This document shows positions 58,669 through 60,140 of a stretch of DNA of 60,140 nucleotides, piece by piece. The stretch's first letter is position 1. The number at the start of each line of letters is the position of its first letter. The position numbers and the translations under genes are program-made. The notes under the pieces are model-generated. The model had not been told where the DNA came from. It did not search any database and worked only from the letters and a program-made list of their open reading frames with translations. Location: assembly GCA_037444185.1 (NCBI GenBank), contig JBBIMW010000011.1:1-60140 (forward strand). The letters are read 5' to 3'. The stretch is from JAILZP01 sp037444185 (GTDB lineage Bacteria; Bacillota; Desulfotomaculia; Desulfotomaculales; Desulfocucumaceae).

Positions 58669-58744
58669 ACACACTAAACTACGTGATATAATGGACCCAG
58701 AAAATCGGCCAGCAGAAAGGAGAAATCTAAGATACAATTAAACC

Positions 58745-58962
58745 ATGAGAAAACAATACAGCGCCGGCTTCAAGGCCCAGATAGTACTGGAGCTCTTGAA
58801 GTAAGAAAAATCAATAGCCGGGAGTGCGGGATTCATCCCAGCCAGCTCAAGAGATGGAAAGAGGAAGCAATAATTAACCTGCCAAAACTCTTTTCCGATC
58901 GCAAGGCATCAGAGATTGAAAAGGCAGCCCAAGAAATGATCATCATCACTATAAAATTTTAG
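58745..58962 (+). pseudogene. Degraded IS3-family transposase OrfA remnant
   Basis: The start MRKQYSAGFKAQIVLELLK is a typical IS3-group OrfA N terminus. It is cut by a stop and a frame change near 58802. The continuation in another frame, CGIHPSQLKRWKEEAI...LFSDRKASEIEKAAQE, is the helix-turn-helix and leucine-zipper part. The end is also altered. OrfB is not found downstream. Confidence 0.85.
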
Positions 58963-59126
58963 AAAGGGGATCTTGTGTATCTTAAATTTTCAAAATATCT
59001 GTCTTGACAACGGAGTCCACCTTAGAAACTTTTTACAGTGCATTCCACGCCGCAGCAACAGACAAGTTTGGAGTCAACTTGAATGTCGTGGCTAAAGAAG
59101 CGCCGAGACAAACGGAGGATTGAAAC

Positions 59127-59477
59127 ATGGGTAGCGAACGTATTTATAAAATGAAAGTTTCAAAGGTCTACCCTATGTATGTCCAAAAAGTCGAGCGAAA
59201 AGGACGCACGAAGGCGGAAGTTGACGCCATCGTCCAATGGCTGACCGGCTACGATGAACAAGGCATCCAGTCCCAGCTTGATGGCGACGCTGATTTTGAG
59301 ACATTTTTTGCCGAAGCCCCTCAAATTAATCCGAACGCCTGTAAAATTACCGGAGTAATCTGTGGTGTTCGAGTTGAGGGAATCGCAGACCCGCTCATGA
59401 AAAAAATACGTTGGTTAGATAAAATGGTGGATGAACTGGCAAAGGGCAAACCGTTGGAGAAGATTCTGAGGAGTTAG
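59127..59477 (+). CDS. DUF2200 family protein
   Basis: The 116-residue product matches the DUF2200 pattern from end to end: IYKMKVSKVYPMYVQKVERK, GRTKAEVDAIVQWLTGYDEQ, FETFFAEAPQINPNACKITG, VICGVRVEGIADPLMKKIRW, LDKMVDELAKGKPLEKILR. The function is unknown. The fold is probably helical, and the family is often carried on accessory DNA. CGGAGG precedes the ATG. It is intact although flanked by transposase remnants, which fits arrival by transfer. Confidence 0.88.
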   Translation: MGSERIYKMKVSKVYPMYVQKVERKGRTKAEVDAIVQWLTGYDEQGIQSQLDGDADFETFFAEAPQINPNACKITGVICGVRVEGIADPLMKKIRWLDKMVDELAKGKPLEKILRS

Positions 59478-59778
59478 CAAAGAACCTTTCTACGATTGAA
59501 GTGTACCTTAAAACGATTCTCCTAACCTTTCTATGATTTGTCGAACCTTTTAACGATTACCCGGTTAAGCCGCAAGGGGTGTGCAGTTACCGTGACGATG
59601 GCAGCCGAAGCATAGCGGACGACCGCGCCGACCATAAATTCCAGATAAAGCAAAAGGCTCTCCCGGTCAGCCAATGACCGCAAAAAGCCCATAAATCAAG
59701 CGGTTTTCGCCACCCTTCCGACTTCACGGAGGGCGAGAACCGCCGCTTGGCATTGTATCAATCTCGGTAAGAACATAG
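59478..59778. other. Non-coding stretch between DUF2200 gene and transposase fragment
   Basis: No gene is seen. An imperfect hairpin spans 59700-59743 (GCGGTT...GAACCGC with inner CCTTCCG/CGGAGGG). Short repeats of the form CCTTTCTA-CGATT / CCTTTTAACGATT occur near 59486-59558. It is probably decayed mobile-element sequence. Confidence 0.45.
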
Positions 59779-60140
59779 ACCCGGGAGGGAATCCCGGTGG
59801 CCCACAAAGTGTTTCCCGGTAATGCCGCCGACATAGAAACCTTTAAATATGTAATCAAAGACACCAGGGACCGCTTTCAGCTCCGCCGGGTGATTTTCGC
59901 AGGCGACCGGGGCATGGTCAGCCCGAAGCTTTTAGACGAACTGGACCGGATGCATATCGAGTACATAGTCGGCGTAAAGATGCGCAGGTCCAAAGGCGGT
60001 AGAAAAAGTCTTGAAAACCGGCGGCAGATACAGGGTAGTGCGGCATAACCCCAAGGTAAAAGAAGTTTGGTATGACGCCGGCCGCTATGACGGCAAATAC
60101 GTACTGCGCACCAACTGCCAGCTGGATACCGAAGAGGTGG
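59779..60140 (+). pseudogene. IS4/IS1634-type transposase fragment, frameshifted and cut by window edge
   Basis: The frame REGIPVAHKVFPGNAADIETF, then VIFAGDRGMVS with a DDE-type Asp, belongs to the IS1634-like group of IS4 transposases. The 5' part is missing. Near 60002-60006 an A-run shifts the frame, after which VLKTGGRYRVVRHNPKVKEV and YDGKYVLRTNCQLDTEEV continue the protein to the edge. It may be inactive. Confidence 0.8.

Overview
The window is a G+C-rich stretch of chromosome from an endospore-forming Firmicute. The best guess is the Desulfotomaculum/Pelotomaculum (Peptococcales) group. Spore genes mark the lifestyle: spoVG, yabG, csfB/gin, bofA, abrB and two SPOCS/DUF3794 proteins. 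A 2-oxoacid:ferredoxin oxidoreductase operon, an OadB-type sodium pump subunit and a TRAP transporter point to an anaerobe. The genus is inferred from gene content and style, not from a database match.

Most genes lie on the minus strand and follow the origin-proximal backbone known from Bacillus subtilis. Read from right to left it runs tRNA-Ser, SRP RNA, dnaX, ebfC, recR, bofA, (insertion), csfB, a yaaO-like PLP decarboxylase, tmk, holB, ricT, yabA, rsmI, abrB/metG, tatD, a yabE-like gene, ksgA, yabG, ispE, spoVG, glmU, prs, pth and mfd (cut by the left edge). Several adjacent genes overlap by ATGA or TAATG. metG has a complete T-box leader with an AUG specifier and a good sigma-A promoter, and abrB diverges from it.

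Accessory blocks sit inside this backbone. 7.1-8.5 kb: an NTP-transferase and a GntR/FCD regulator. 9.7-18.8 kb: envelope and spore-surface genes (an L,D-transpeptidase, a tandem pair of unknown paralogues, two SPOCS proteins, a triple CAP-domain protein, a NAL1-like serine protease). 18.8-20.4 kb: a solitary large serine recombinase. 26.2-27.7 kb: an OadG/OadB-like pair without its carboxyltransferase. 37.5-48.4 kb: a hydroxy-acid or sugar-acid catabolic locus with a DctPQM TRAP transporter, two SDRs, a LarA-family protein, an FGGY kinase and a 2-hydroxyacid dehydrogenase; divergently, it has an RpiR regulator and a DapA-family aldolase/lyase. 48.9-52.4 kb: a korABCD-like operon led by an unrecognised P-loop protein. 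57.0-58.7 kb: an HD-domain hydrolase coupled to a Dam-like methylase. The right end is an insertion-sequence graveyard with IS3- and IS4/IS1634-type remnants around an intact DUF2200 gene.

The least explained signal is the intergenic repeat load. Two 186-bp, hairpin-rich copies about 44 kb apart are roughly 95% identical, and each carries a perfect consensus DnaA box. At least three shorter palindromic families are scattered between genes. The most promising functional unknowns are the LarA-centred pathway, the kor-linked P-loop protein, the tandem SLVNLxGII paralogues and the repeat with the DnaA box.
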